Source: Antedon mediterranea (lineage: Eukaryota > Echinodermata > Crinoidea > Comatulida > Antedonidae). Taken from it: a DNA stretch of 64,000 nt. Location: assembly GCF_964355755.1 (NCBI RefSeq), contig NC_092678.1, positions 9,022,922 to 9,086,921 of the forward strand, read 5' to 3'. The position numbers and the translations under genes are program-made. Positions 32,433 through 44,447 of this stretch are shown piece after piece (the first letter of the stretch is position 1; each line of letters starts with the position of its first letter). The notes beneath the pieces are model-generated. The model saw only the letters and a program-made list of their open reading frames with translations. It had not been told where the DNA came from and made no database searches.

Positions 32433-32660
32433 TATTGTAAATTTTACATAACCATTTTATAAGCAATATATTTTTAAAACTTTGTTTAAAAGATATATGT
32501 CATTAAGTTATATTTTCACTATGGCTGCAGTCGCATGCTAAAGTTAGTGTTTACCGACCGACCGCGATCAACCGACCAACCAACCGACCGACATAGTGCG
32601 CGCTGTAGAGTCGCGTTGCATGCGACTAAACATATAACCAGCCACCGTAATAACAGCAAC

Positions 32661-33998
32661 TAGCCTGGGTGCAGTACAAATTTTGCGGGAAAAAAGTATA
32701 GGAAAATTGTTTTCTTTTTTTTCTGATAGAGTATAGCATATAGAATGTCTGAAAAAAAATCCCCATCCCAGGGTCTTGGGGAAATTTTTTTACGGCACTT
32801 TCAAATTTTGGCCTATATAACACACACAAATGCCTATTAACACACTGCACAAATACCTATATATAGGGGATAGGGAAAACAAATTCACGTTTTTTTTACT
32901 TGGAGTTGTGTTATGATGATTAAAATTTGCTGAGGCTTACTTTAATAACTACTTCTCATAGTAGTTGATAAATCGAGTCGATAACAATGACATCATCATG
33001 CCAGAATCCAATATGGCGTCCAATTTGGCGGAAAAAAACAGGGTATTGCTAAACCCCTGCAAACCCTTGCAAACCTAAAAAAAAACATAGCAAACCCCAC
33101 CGAACCAACATAAAAGTGATTGAATCATGTAGTGTACGATCCACTGGGTATATCCATGTAAAAAAAAAAATTTAATTTCTACTGTTAACTACTTATTTTT
33201 GGGGTAAAACATCATTTTTTGGTCAAAAATGATTGCTAAACCCTGCAAACTGCCAAAAAAACATAGCAAACCCCACCGAACCAACATAATAAAAGTGATT
33301 GAATTATGTAGTGTACGACCGGCCCACTGGGTATATCCATGTAAAAAAATATTGAATTTCTACTGTTAACTACTTATTTTTGGGGTAAAACATCATTTTT
33401 TGGTAAAAAATGATTGCTAATTTGTAACCAAAAAATGATGTTTTACCCCAAAAATAAGTAGTTAACAGTAGAAATTTTTTAATTTTTTTTACATGGACAT
33501 ACCTAGTGGGTCGTACACTCCATGATTCAATCACTTTTATGTTGGTTCGGTGGGGTTTTCGATGTTTTTTTTGGAGGTTTCCAGGGGTTTGAGGGGGTTT
33601 AGCAATACCCTGTTTTTCCCGCCAAATTGGACGCCATATTGGATTCTGGCATGATGATGTCATCGTATCGACTTGATTCATCAACTACTATGAGAAGTAG
33701 TTATTAAAGTAAGCCTCTACTAATTTTAATCATTAAAACACAACTGCAAGTAACAAAAACTGTTAATTGATTTTCCCTATCCCCTATAATATATAGGTAT
33801 TTGTGTGTGTTAATAGGAATTTGTGTGTGTTATATAGGCCAAAATTTAAAAGTGCCATAAAAAATTTTCCCCAAGACCCTGGGATGGGGATTTTTTTCTG
33901 ACATTCTATATGGTATACTCTATTAGAAAAACAAAAAAAAAATTTCCTATACTTTTTTCCCGCAAATGTGTATAATAATTTGTCCTGTACCCAGGCTA
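32661..33998. mobile_element. 1.34-kb foldback element (TAGCCTGGGT termini)
   Basis: The termini TAGCCTGGGTGCAGTACAAA (32661) and TTTGTCCTGTACCCAGGCTA (to 33998) open two long inverted arms that meet near 33425. Shared inverted blocks include AAAAAAGTATAGGAAA, CCCCATCCCAGGGTCTTGGG, CCTATATATAGGGGATAGGG and TTTGGGGTAAAACATCATT. The left arm contains an internal duplication (about 33015-33220 and 33228-33420). Flanking 9-mers AACAGCAAC and AACAGGTAC agree at 7 of 9 bases and may be a decayed target duplication. There is no coding capacity; it is a foldback or Mutator-like non-autonomous element. Confidence 0.75.
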
Positions 33999-34737
33999 AA
34001 CAGGTACTTTCTAACCATAAACATCAGAGTATCATCAGTGGCCTAACCATGGAGGTATCTAACCACACGATTTCTCAAAATTGTAAAACTGACACAAAAC
34101 GGAAAAATCAACAACAAAAACCACCCCTAGAAATCAACGAATTTTTTGAATATTTATCTTCAAAACATATTTTAGAGCTGCAAATCGTAACATTTTTTAA
34201 ATTCCTATGTAATTTATAAATTAATATAAATTAGTTTTAAGGTGTTTTTATATGATTAACTCCTTGACAATCCATTAACCTCAAAGGTGGTGGCACTTTT
34301 TTTTTAGCGCTAGATTCCAAATATACTAATAATATTAATAAGTAGCAAAAAAGTAGACCTAGCCTAGGCTAGGTCTATATAATTAAGAGATACAATTTAA
34401 AGAATTAAGAATTTCCGGTTCCCTCTCTAAATTCGTGTCTGGACTACGCGTGGGTTAATTATTATTTTGTATTGGTTTGTTGTATATGATTTTGTATACA
34501 GTATGTTTGTTGTCTAGGCCTAGCCTATTTAAGAACGCGCCGCGTGGACGAATGAATTGTGCCACCGTTGTTTTGTAATATAAAAGGTGTAGCTTAATTT
34601 ACAAAAGTTTGTTGGTGGTTGTTTTGGCGGCGCTCTGCTGCTGCAGCGCTCTCTCTCTCTCTGCATGCTGTGTGTTGTTTTTTATTAACAAAAATACAAC
34701 AATTAAACTAGACATGTAACTCGTCACTTTGACGAGT

Positions 34738-36275
34738 TTGGTTATCCGCCGCGCAAGTGGTGCAACATTAACATTAAGGGGATAGGTTGAGGACAAAAGG
34801 AAGTGTTCACGTTGGCATTATGACCTGAACTGAAGAATATGATATGTTGTTATTGCTGAATTTTATTATTTAAATTCATATATAGTATATACACAGTATA
34901 ATCTGTATCCATATCACATACAGTGTAGAATAGGTGAAATTACGGGACCCGCTATTTATTGCAATTTTTAACATGTTGACGGTTTTAAAATGAAACGCGA
35001 AAGTAGCAATTCCGAAAGGAAATTATCTCAGCAACAACGTATTAGCGTGTAGAAGAAATTTGAATACGTGAAATATTGATGCGCGCTCTTTTAAATGTAA
35101 TGAATTATGACGCAAAAGATGAAAATACGACCTTTTTTATTTAACTGGCCATATGATGACGTCACAACATCCGATTTGCAACATTTTTACATAATTTCGT
35201 ATCTACAATCCAATAGCTTCCAGAAAAAATTTTAATCGTGATTATCACATTTTATTCTTACGAGCTATAACAGATTAAAATTTACTGTAAAGATGAAATT
35301 AATGCCACACGTGATTTAAATTTTTAGGCATGATGACGTTAAAAAAATTAAAATATTTTTAACTCATGCGAAAGATACTTGATTGACCTAGACAAAATCA
35401 AAATCGGGGTGAAAATGGAAAACGGATAAGTGGAGATGCGCTCTATTCAATGTGATGAGCTATGACAAAAAATACAAAAATCCTAAATTTTATATTCGCA
35501 TGGCCATACGATGACGTCATAATGTCCGGTTAGCCATATTAATACCTGATCCGATATCTACAACTCATCTACTTCCAGAATATGCCATCCACAAAAAGTT
35601 GACCGTCTAGTTTAGAAATTACGACTGTTTAAAAAAAGGCATATTTTAAACGAATTTTTTAACCTTTTCATAAAAAACGCGCGCAAATTGTCCAATTCGA
35701 CGTGCTCGTATGACGTATCTTTAAGTCGAAATTGTTTAAAATTTGGTAAAATTACTAGAAAAGGCTGGAAAAATATAAATCACGCGAAAAAAGTACGTTT
35801 TCAATACTACGTGCGCACCGCACACGTAAAAATGTGCGCACGCGTGGGAATTTTTGACATGCTTAAAACGACATGAAACGCGTAGAAAGTTGATTATAAA
35901 TTAATTTTGCGCATTTTGAAATTTTAAATGCGCGTGCGCGCGTAACTTTGTGTAAAACACGCAATTTTTTTTCAACAGAAAGTTAGCGCATGATATAAAT
36001 TAAACTTTTGCAAAGTTTCAAGTTGAAATGTTATTTGGTTGTCGAGCTATGTTAAATACGACAAAATCGTTAAATCGCGCGTAAGTCACGTTGCGCAATT
36101 GTAAACGTCATGAAAAGCTTCGCTTGACGACGTTACGTAAATGTCAATATGTTAAGATAGTTACCGAAATGTTATGTTTGCGAGTTTTAGAGAAAAGCGT
36201 TACACAAAAATCATACAGAATGATTTCGTACAATCACAAGAGGTTATCCTGCAACTTCGTTGCGGATAACCAATG
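34738..36275. mobile_element. Element bounded by TGGTTATCCGC inverted ends, with internal TGACGTCA repeats
   Basis: TTTGGTTATCCGCCGCGCAA at about 34738 and GTTGCGGATAACCA ending at about 36273 are inverted. The right end also forms a hairpin, GGTTATCC - TGCAACTTCGTTGC - GGATAACC. Left of the left end, ACTCGTC - ACTTT - GACGAGT is another hairpin. Inside, GGCCATATGATGACGTCA (35147-35164) and GGCCATACGATGACGTCA (35502-35519) mark diverged direct units about 355 bp apart, with a weaker third (GCATGATGACGTTA, about 35327). The base composition is richer in CG dinucleotides than its flanks. This is possibly a Helentron-like or other non-autonomous element; the class is uncertain. Confidence 0.45.
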
Positions 36276-36574
36276 AACCGCGCTGTACGTTGTTTTTGGT
36301 TGTTGGTACTGTTTGTTTAATGTGCGGAGATCCGTTAATACATATAGACCTAGGCTAGGTCTACTACCTACTTTTATAATTAGGCTAGTCAGCTAGGTTC
36401 TTCGATATTATTTGCAAAAAACAAGGTAAGATCCCAAGGTAAACTTACTTGTCTATAGGCCTAGGCTAGTAGTAAGTAATATGCGTTAGCCTATAGCCTC
36501 CTAGCTAGCTAGTAGGCTAGCTAGGCTATTATAGGTCCTCAGTCCCTAGCTAGCTATAGACCTAGGCCGGATGT

Positions 36575-36720
36575 TGCCCGGCCCATCGCAAAGGGTGTTA
36601 GATGAAATCAGTCGCGCTTGAAATCGGTCGCGCATTAAATCGGTCGCGATAAAATCAACATCCGGCATTTTGTATGGACCGCCGCTAGATACGCTTTTAT
36701 CATATTAATATGTCCGTTTG
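36575..36720 (+). repeat. GAAATCGGTCGCG subrepeats, left member of an inverted pair
   Basis: GAAATCAGTCGCGCTTGAAA, TCGGTCGCGCATTAAATCGG, TCGCGATAAAATCAAC and ATTTTGTATGGA occur here. The reverse complements occur in the same family order at 42055-42210. The pair could be the termini of one 5.7-kb element or two solo copies. Confidence 0.55.
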
Positions 36721-37060
36721 ATATCGGTGGCGTTTTATTTTGGTCGCGCTAATTTGAATAAAGAATTTCTAATTAAATACTATTAACATTTTTTTTTACC
36801 TCGATCGTTACAGTAAATATAAATATTTATCTCATTATTTATAAATAATTCGCAATAAAATCAACATCCGGCATTTTGTATGGACCGCCGCTAGATACGC
36901 TTTATCATATTAATATGTCCGTTTGATATCGGTTGCGTTTTATTTTGGTCGCGCTAATTTGAATAAAGAATTTCTAATTAAATACTAGTATTAACATTTT
37001 TTTTTACCTCGATCGTTACAGTAAATATAAATATTTATCTCATTATTTATAAATAATTTG
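36649..37060. repeat. Tandem duplication, 206-bp period, two copies
   Basis: The block from ATAAAATCAACATCCGGCAT to ATTTATAAATAATT occurs twice with very few differences (GGTGGCG versus GGTTGCG, a lost T, and CTATTA versus CTAGTATTA). The first copy begins within the GGTCGCG subrepeat zone. Confidence 0.85.
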
Positions 37061-38480
37061 TGTTTTCATTTCATCTTACAGGTGTCAATGAATAATTGTA
37101 ATGTGTTTGTTTTGAAAATCGTTTTAAAAATGTTTTATTGAATATTATTATTGTTTAAGTTTTTGAAAAGATTAGCATTTTGAAAATGTTGAAATAATAA
37201 AATAATAATAATAAACTTGTTCTTCCCCCTGCAAATGTATACAGTACCAGCTCAATGAGGTTTATGCAATAAAGGAAGATGATGCATAACGATGATTTTT
37301 ACGTTCGATATCTGCCACTCTAACGTGAGCATGGTTTTAGGATAATAATAAAATATATAGATAATATGCCGTTATAAATCAATCTACCGGGCCTATACAG
37401 TAGGACTATGATGTACAATGATAGATGTGAGAATAATAATGGATGGATAATAAAGGTGGACACGATTCTCAAAGAGGTAATCTTGCACTGATTTTTAAAC
37501 ATTTAGATTTACGAACGGCGTATGGATGTGAGACACTGAGTTGTACCTAATTATTTACATTTAATGATTATTATAAATGAAGAAATAAAAGATATTCAAA
37601 TTAAAACTATAGTATCGCCGACGTATATACATAAGTAAGTTATATACCTCTTTTCACAAAAACACATGCAGGAGACCTATCATAGATGTTTCAAACGTAT
37701 GGTTATTAGTAATAGGCCTATACGTCATCTTAAATGGCCATGGACAACGATCGTATGTGTTTTGTCAATGATTTGACACACTAGTGCATGTTTTTTTTAA
37801 AAGGGGAATCCCTGTCAGCAAAATAACGTACAGTTAACGGCTGCCAGATCATAGAAGGCGCATCTCAGATATGTCTTATTTCGGGGTTTATTTCATTAAC
37901 TCGCCTTTTAACGATCCCCATAATAATCATTTTTACTAGAAACTATTTTAAACATTAGAAATAAAAATATACACATGATTTGCCTCAACAATAATCATTA
38001 TACTTAATATTATCCTACATAACGTACGGACATGAAATAAAATAGAAATAAAAATAAGGTGATCGAATAGTAAGTTGTTAACAACATGGATATTATATAT
38101 CTGACACAGTATACATAAGTATAAAAATGGATACGCTGGCTTTACGGGCTATACATTGGAACAATTATTGTTTTTAAATAAATAATGTTCTCTATTACAT
38201 AATTGTTTGCATAATAATAGACACAGACATATATTCTCTATATAATATATTAATTACAGTACATAATAAAATAGAGGTAAATTATTGCCTAATATAATAT
38301 TTTAAACGTGTTTAGAAATGGCCATTTTGAAAAGACACAGTCCTTCTCCGAGACATGTGAAGTAAAAAAAAAAGTAATGAACGGATAACAAATATTTATT
38401 AACCAAATAAAAAGTATCCACATAAATAATCTTGTTTAAAAAAAATTATCAATTAAATCTATTAGTAGGACGGCCAATGT
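37061..38480. other. AT-rich stretch without recognised features
   Basis: I see no coding similarity, RNA gene or repeat boundary here. Confidence 0.5.
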
Positions 38481-38486
38481 GAGCTT

Positions 38487-38575
38487 TTTCATCATGGGGG
38501 GCATTTTCTGTTAACAGCAGGCAACCATGTGGAATATATCCCTTATGGGATGACAAAAAAGATAGGGGTGGATGC
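38487..38575 (+). repeat. Left member of an inverted pair with 41887-41975
   Basis: ATGGGGGGCATTTTCTGTTA, ACAGCAGGCAACCATGTGGA and GATAGGGGTGGATG match the reverse complement of 41887-41975. AAGGTCATTTTCAAGG and ATAAGGTCAAAT follow, twice, between 38590 and 38775. The two arms are 3.3 kb apart and lie inside the larger GGTCGCG pair. Confidence 0.65.
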
Positions 38576-38997
38576 CGCTCTCAAATTTCAGGTCAAAGGT
38601 CATTTTCAAGGTTATAAGGTCAAATATGGTAAAATAGAGGTTTAAGCTGTTTTCAACAACATATAAAAGCTAATTATTGGATCATTATTGACATATTGCT
38701 GCAGATGGTGAAGTTCATCAATTTTTCAACTTACAAGTTTAAAGGTCATTTTCAAGGTCATAAGGTCAAATAGAGCACATACCTGTTAATTATCGGTATT
38801 AATAATTGAAATAAATATAATTTTCATGATAGCTGGGCTGATGGTTATAGTGTGGTGTCAAAAAGACCAGAATTGTACTGGGAAGATTTTAAACTTTTTG
38901 AGTCACTCCTGGTAGGTGTTCAAGGAATGGAGAGGATGAGTCCTAGAGTATCAAAATAACCAAAATTGGAGGCCTACTGGAATGTCTTAAATTTCAT

Positions 38998-39234
38998 TTA
39001 AAAACGGTCACAGAGGATTTGTGGGTTGGACGTAATGGGCGGCATGGGCACATGCCAATATTCAAAATTTTTCTGGGATGGAAGGAGGTAATGCTCTGAG
39101 GTGGGTATTTCTTCAAGCACTGATATATAATGCCTACTGGCCATCTGGGTAACGGCAAACGATTGAATCACAACCACATGCATGCTTTCACATGTAACAA
39201 GTTCCAAACTGACAACTGGGTTAGGGGCATCCAA
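38998..39234 (-). other. 78-codon open frame of unknown nature
   Basis: The frame reads smoothly (for example SEHYLLPSQKNFEYWHVPMP) and has less AT-biased composition than the surrounding noncoding DNA, but I recognise no domain. It may be a fragment of a transposon protein within the 38.5-42 kb inverted structure. No splice sites or continuation could be supported. Confidence 0.25.
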
Positions 39235-40574
39235 ATGACCCGATTCATTTAGGCCACATACTGATCTCTGCCTGATAGTTGGCTCGTATGTTTAGGTTCT
39301 ATGATGTCTGTATTCACCATAGGTGAGTTTTTTTAATTTTAAGTGTTTCCCGAAGTAGAAATACAGGTACTTAAATATTTATTGAGTGAAGTAAAATACT
39401 TAATATTTAAGGGAAATATATATCACTAGTGTTAATGGTATATGGTCACTGAGTCTAGATGGAGGAGCACCAAAGAGTAGTCTGTTATTATACAGTTATC
39501 TGCTCAAGAGTACCATATATTTGGCAATATTAAACTTTAGTGTACACTGTACGTGGAAAGTCTTAATCTTAATCAATTCCATTTACAAGGAGTGGATGCG
39601 TTACAAATGATTTCCAGTATGACCTCTTCCCATAACCAGCAAATAATGACGTGCTGCAACCTGTAATGGCATGGAAGCTGGTTAGATTATTCTTAATAGG
39701 TTTTCAACTACTTTATTGTTCACTATACCAGACATCGTCCATACTTTTGAAGGCTACTGTTACAAAGTGCATATCATTATTAACATCAACTTTCATGTAT
39801 AATTGCAAGCTCTTTGTTATTGACATAAAGAATGTCTAAAAACTGTGTGATATTTGTTCTCCTCCAAACCGATGAGTGGGGCCCAAAACACATACGGAAG
39901 TACAGATTAGTACATTGGGACTATCCTTTCAATCGTGTCACTGCTTTTATCCACCCCTTTGCCAATGTAATGATCAAATACAACAAAATGACGAAATATC
40001 TAGGTAACTTGCATAAATACTTGCATAGTCACCAAATGTTTACAGCCATGTTTACTGCATCCTATAGTGCATGGCCATCATGTTTTTACTGTAAGTTTTC
40101 TTCTGGAACATCTGTGGGTATTTCAACGCCATCCATCAAGATATGTGAAGTCATATTTGGTTAAAGATATTAAAATTGGGCTATGATCACACTCCAATGG
40201 TTGATCAGCAGATTTTCTGTCAGTTTTTATATACTTTATCGAAACAGTTGCCTTATAGAAATCCGCAAAGGTTTAGAGCGATGCTTTCTCAGTGGCTCAT
40301 GAAGTTCTAAGTTCTACTGTTTTTTTTCTTTCAATAAGTTGTTACTTTAAATATAAGATCTTCCTTATCATCTGTCAGTTCGAAAGAATATTGTGTATTA
40401 TGTGTGATTCGTAATCAGTCTGACCATGTCATGCAGAACCTATCAATGAATTACAGCGTTTCTTGTTATACCAATGATTCTATTTTGAATTGATCAATCA
40501 TCCACTCAGTGTTTAGAATATTGGTTCTGATAGTTTAGATAGGTAAATTTGTTTACCCTTTTAACCTCATTTCT

Positions 40575-41080
40575 ACAACGAATCCAATCGGTTTTTAAAT
40601 GTGTTGGTGGTTTTAGAAATGACGACGACTTTGGTTGGCAAACTATTAAAATATATAATTACTAATTGTGAAAAAGTGGATCTCCTATCAGTCCTTTGTG
40701 AAATTTAGGTTTAAAAAGTCTAAGCTGATGTCCTCGTGTATTTCTGCTTAGATTGCATCTTATTTGAAGGAAGTCTTCCTTGGCTACACCCTCGAAATCT
40801 TTTGAAAATTTTCAATCAAGTCACCATGAATTCGTCTGTCATACAGGGTTGTTAGGCCAAGAAACTTTAAACGATCTTCATATGAATAAGAATGGATAGC
40901 TGGAATTTGATTTGTCGCATGACGTTGTCCTCTTCAAGTGCGTTTACTTTTTGGGAGAAATGGATTTCATACCTGGACACAGTACGTAACGTAATGTTTG
41001 TAAATAACGTTAAAACCGTCTTTATCCATGTGTATAAAGGACTTCTTAATTACTTAAAGAGTTTTATATTTGTTATCACC
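40575..41080 (-). pseudogene. Relic of a CR1/jockey-type non-LTR retrotransposon, C-terminal reverse transcriptase region
   Basis: On the minus strand, across stops and frameshifts, one reads MDKDGFNVIYKHYV, then NPFL, QRHATNQIPAIHSYSYEDRL, KFLGLTTLYDRRIHGDLIEN, NTRGHQLRLFKPKF and finally TTNTFKNRLDSL. This is the usual order of the region after the reverse transcriptase palm in CR1/jockey ORF2 (LYK..V, QRRATK, YEERL..LGL..L..RR..GD, TRGH...L, ..FKNRLD). At least three stops and a frame change make it a dead fragment. It lies between the inverted arms at 38.5 and 41.9 kb. Confidence 0.85.
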
Positions 41081-41352
41081 GTCAGCCATGATAGCATAGA
41101 TGCGAAGGCCTCAAGAAGAAGTCCCCAATTACCACTCCTTCCAACCTTGATAAAGTCCAATAGTTAGAGTTTTTGAAAACAAAGACTCGATACCCAGGTT
41201 TCTCTTTCGAGATTTCTTGAAACAACAAACTTCAATAAAAACTTGTATCATTGAAATAATGAAAAAAATGTTTAAATAATTACATTATAGGGGGTCTCTG
41301 ACCCAAACAAAAACATCTCGACATTAGGTCATATAGGGGGGTCTCTGTTTTC

Positions 41353-41475
41353 GAAATTTTTCTAAAAACAAATTTCTAAATATTATTACATTATTATAGG
41401 TAATATTAATAATTTTTCTAAAAACAAATTTCTAAATATTACTGTATTACATTATTATAAGTAATATTAATATTA
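41353..41475. repeat. Tandem duplication, about 56-60 bp period
   Basis: AATTTTTCTAAAAACAAATT followed by TCTAAATATTA and ACATTATTATA-GTAATATTAAT occurs twice, starting at about 41355 and 41411. Just upstream, ATAGGGGG-TCTCTG occurs twice (41288 and 41333). Confidence 0.75.
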
Positions 41476-41886
41476 TAGTAAAAGACCAATCTTTTGGCAC
41501 ATATGGCGTTTCATACATATAACACTTGACCTATTTTTTCCCGACAAAAATCAAAACGATGACTGGTGGACAACATGAAAAAGACAAATTTACAACAGAC
41601 TGGGAAAAGCCTATTAAAAAACTGTGTGTACTTTACAGAAATATGTGAAAACAACATTTTGAGAAAATGACACTTATATATTTAATTTCCTATGTTTTTA
41701 TGTGTAAAATTAAATGTTTATCTCATAATTACTATGATATGAAGCATCAGTTGATCTTCAGATTTATACCTTTTTGGATAGATCTGATGATGTAGACGAT
41801 TTTCCGTGAATAAAAAAAAATCCTATATTTTGACCTTGTTTGACCTCTTGACCACATAAACTGACCTTAAAACCCAAAACTGAAGA

Positions 41887-41975
41887 TGACATCCACCCCT
41901 ATCGTTTTTGTCACCCCACAAAGGATACATTCAACATGGTTGCCTGCTATTAACAAAAAATGCCCCCCAAACTTT
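41887..41975 (-). repeat. Right member of the inverted pair with 38487-38575
   Basis: CATCCACCCCTATCGTTTTT, CAACATGGTTGCCTGCTATT and TTAACAAAAAATGCCCCCCA are the reverse complement of the left member with about one change in eight. Confidence 0.65.
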
Positions 41976-42054
41976 TTATAGAGGACTTTTGTGTATTTTG
42001 GCCTCTCTACTATATAAAATATATGTAATATATTATAAACGAAGAAAATGTAAT

Positions 42055-42262
42055 CCTGCTAACATGCATCTCGCTCCATACAAAATAGCGCGACCGATTT
42101 CAAACGTGACCAATATCATCAAATGTATAGCTCTAGCTAGTTGATTTTATCGCGACCGATTTCAAACGAGACCGATTTCAGACGTAACCGATTTCATCGG
42201 AAATCTGGCAAAGTTGCCCCATACAAAGTTGCCTCTTAAAAAGTCACCCCATCGCAAAGTCG
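42055..42262 (-). repeat. GGTCGCG/CGCGACCGATTTC subrepeats, right member of an inverted pair
   Basis: CATACAAAATAGCGCGACCG, ATTTCAAACG, GTTGATTTTATCGCGACCGA, CGAGACCGATTTC and GTAACCGATTTCATCG are inverted relative to 36575-36720. They are followed by AAAGTTGCCCC, AAAGTTGCC and AAAGTCGCG words to 42262. Confidence 0.55.
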
Positions 42263-42269
42263 CGCTAAA

Positions 42270-44440
42270 ACACAGTCGTACGCTCCCATACGAGGAAGCC
42301 CTCGACTAATCACTTTGCCACACTAACGCGTGAGGTGGTTTCCCGAATAATCGCAAAAAAAAACGGTACTGGGTATGACCAACTAGCGTTCTTGTCACCA
42401 ACTAGTCATCCATTCATAGAAGTACTGATGTAGTAGCCTACAGTATCTGTACGGTGACCATAGTGGACCCGAGAAACTTAAACTACGACTTTTAGATGAT
42501 AGAAAGTTGAGAACATTTGTTACGAGTAGTTGTACGATATGAGAATGTTTATGAAAATATGTTAAAGATGTAAAACATATATAGGCATATAAACAGTAAT
42601 GTTTGTTAGTATTAGCAATTTTATGTTAATTAAGATACTGTAATATAAGGAAGAAAAGCAAAGAGATTATGGACCGGCTGTACCTGAATATACAACACAC
42701 GTATTGTAAGGTTAAAATACTAGAAATTTAGGCGATCTTGTCAAAGGTCAAACGCCTTCAGCCTGCCACCACGTTTCGATATTCAATATTGAACTTGACC
42801 TGACATGGTTCCACAATATCTTTATATGAAAAATTTTAGAGTGGATAGAAAACTATTAAAAATGGATTGTTAAACTGTTTGTAGTACCGTATACGTTGTT
42901 CGTTTTAATGTTAAACTAGGCCTATGTTTAAATTGTAAAAGTATTTTATTTCAAGATGAAGGAGATTGACGGTTTATGTTGCGTACTTGTTTCTGTGACT
43001 GTATACAGGACGTTAATATTAACATTATTATATAGGATTTACGTAATATGATTATATTTTATCATTTATATGAATGATAATTTTAAAGAAGAAATGATTT
43101 AGTTCTAAATATAATATTAATTAGTCTTACCTTGTTTATATTAGCCATTTGGTTTGGATATTATTGAAATAATGATATGTTGGAGCTGTTTTAACATTTA
43201 AGATGTTCTTACCGACCTTTCCTTTGTGAGAATGTTATATTTGAAAGTAACAAGTTCGAAGGTTTGCTACAGTATGTGTGTGCGTTAGAACGTGGTATTG
43301 AAATTTATGCAGTGTTTAATTACGCGTAAAAGTCTGTATAGATTATTATATGGTAGGGGATTATAAACGGTTTTTGGTTTTAAATTATATAGTGGAGTAA
43401 TTTATTTAGATATATTTGAGTTTATATACTTGGTTATGGTTTGAGAAAAAATGTTGAATAGGGTTTATGGGTAAAAACATAAATAAACAAATATCGTTTT
43501 AGTTGGATTATTTGTAGGGTGGTTTATAGGGAAGGTTTTATAGATATTATATATTGTTTTTGATTAGGTTATGTAAAGGGGTAGGTTTAGGAATATAATA
43601 GGAAAAATAATTCAGGGTCGTTTAATTTATAAAGTTGAAATCGGATGTTTGGTTTAGTTTTAGTAATAACCTTTTGGGTCAAAAATTTGCAGTAGGTTAC
43701 AGTTTATTAATATTATATAGGAATGGTTGCAAAATTTAGAATTAATTAACGTATAGTGATCAGAAAAATAAATTGATGTCATTTGGGTGGGTGTTTATAA
43801 AATATTTAATCTGGTATAAAAACATTTTATAAGTCATAAAACTCAAAATGAATAAATAAATATAGAGGTAAATATTATGGTACAGTATGAATAACTATTT
43901 ATTTGACAATATAAAACTTAAAAGTGTTTATATGAATATAAAAAATACAACAATTTAGTATTAAAGTATTATATGATATTAAAATAATATTAAATTATAC
44001 TAACAACGTATCATTTTTATACTTATCAGCTAATTATCTTTCTTGATTACATATATTCGATCAAGTAAATATTATTTCTATTTGTATTCAATAAAAACGT
44101 GTACATGCATTTATAGTTGTCAAATAGACAACGCAATGACGTACTGTATGATCGTTTTCCATTAATTTTTTTATTAAATAATTCAGTGAAATGATCACAC
44201 GTTGGTTTAAGGCACTTACATTTTATAATAACTTATTCAAAAAGAAGAATGCAGCAATCAATACAGTAGCCATGGGCCTACTTAATATTATAATAATATA
44301 AGTCTTCATCACACAGGACTAAGCAGCCACTGATAGGTCAGTAGGTTTTCATTATAGTATCGATAATTATGATTGGTATCTAAAATTGTAATAAAACTGG
44401 GTTTAAATGTATTATAAAAATACTGTATACCTTAAATAGC
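42270..44440. other. AT-rich stretch without recognised features
   Basis: I see no open frame above the background length, no repeat termini and no RNA gene. Confidence 0.5.
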
Positions 44441-44447
44441 ATTAAAC

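Noticed and set aside
39832-40164. 110-codon plus frame, no stop, fairly balanced composition
   Set aside because: No recognisable motif and no splice or start context; could be a transposon scrap, but I cannot support it.
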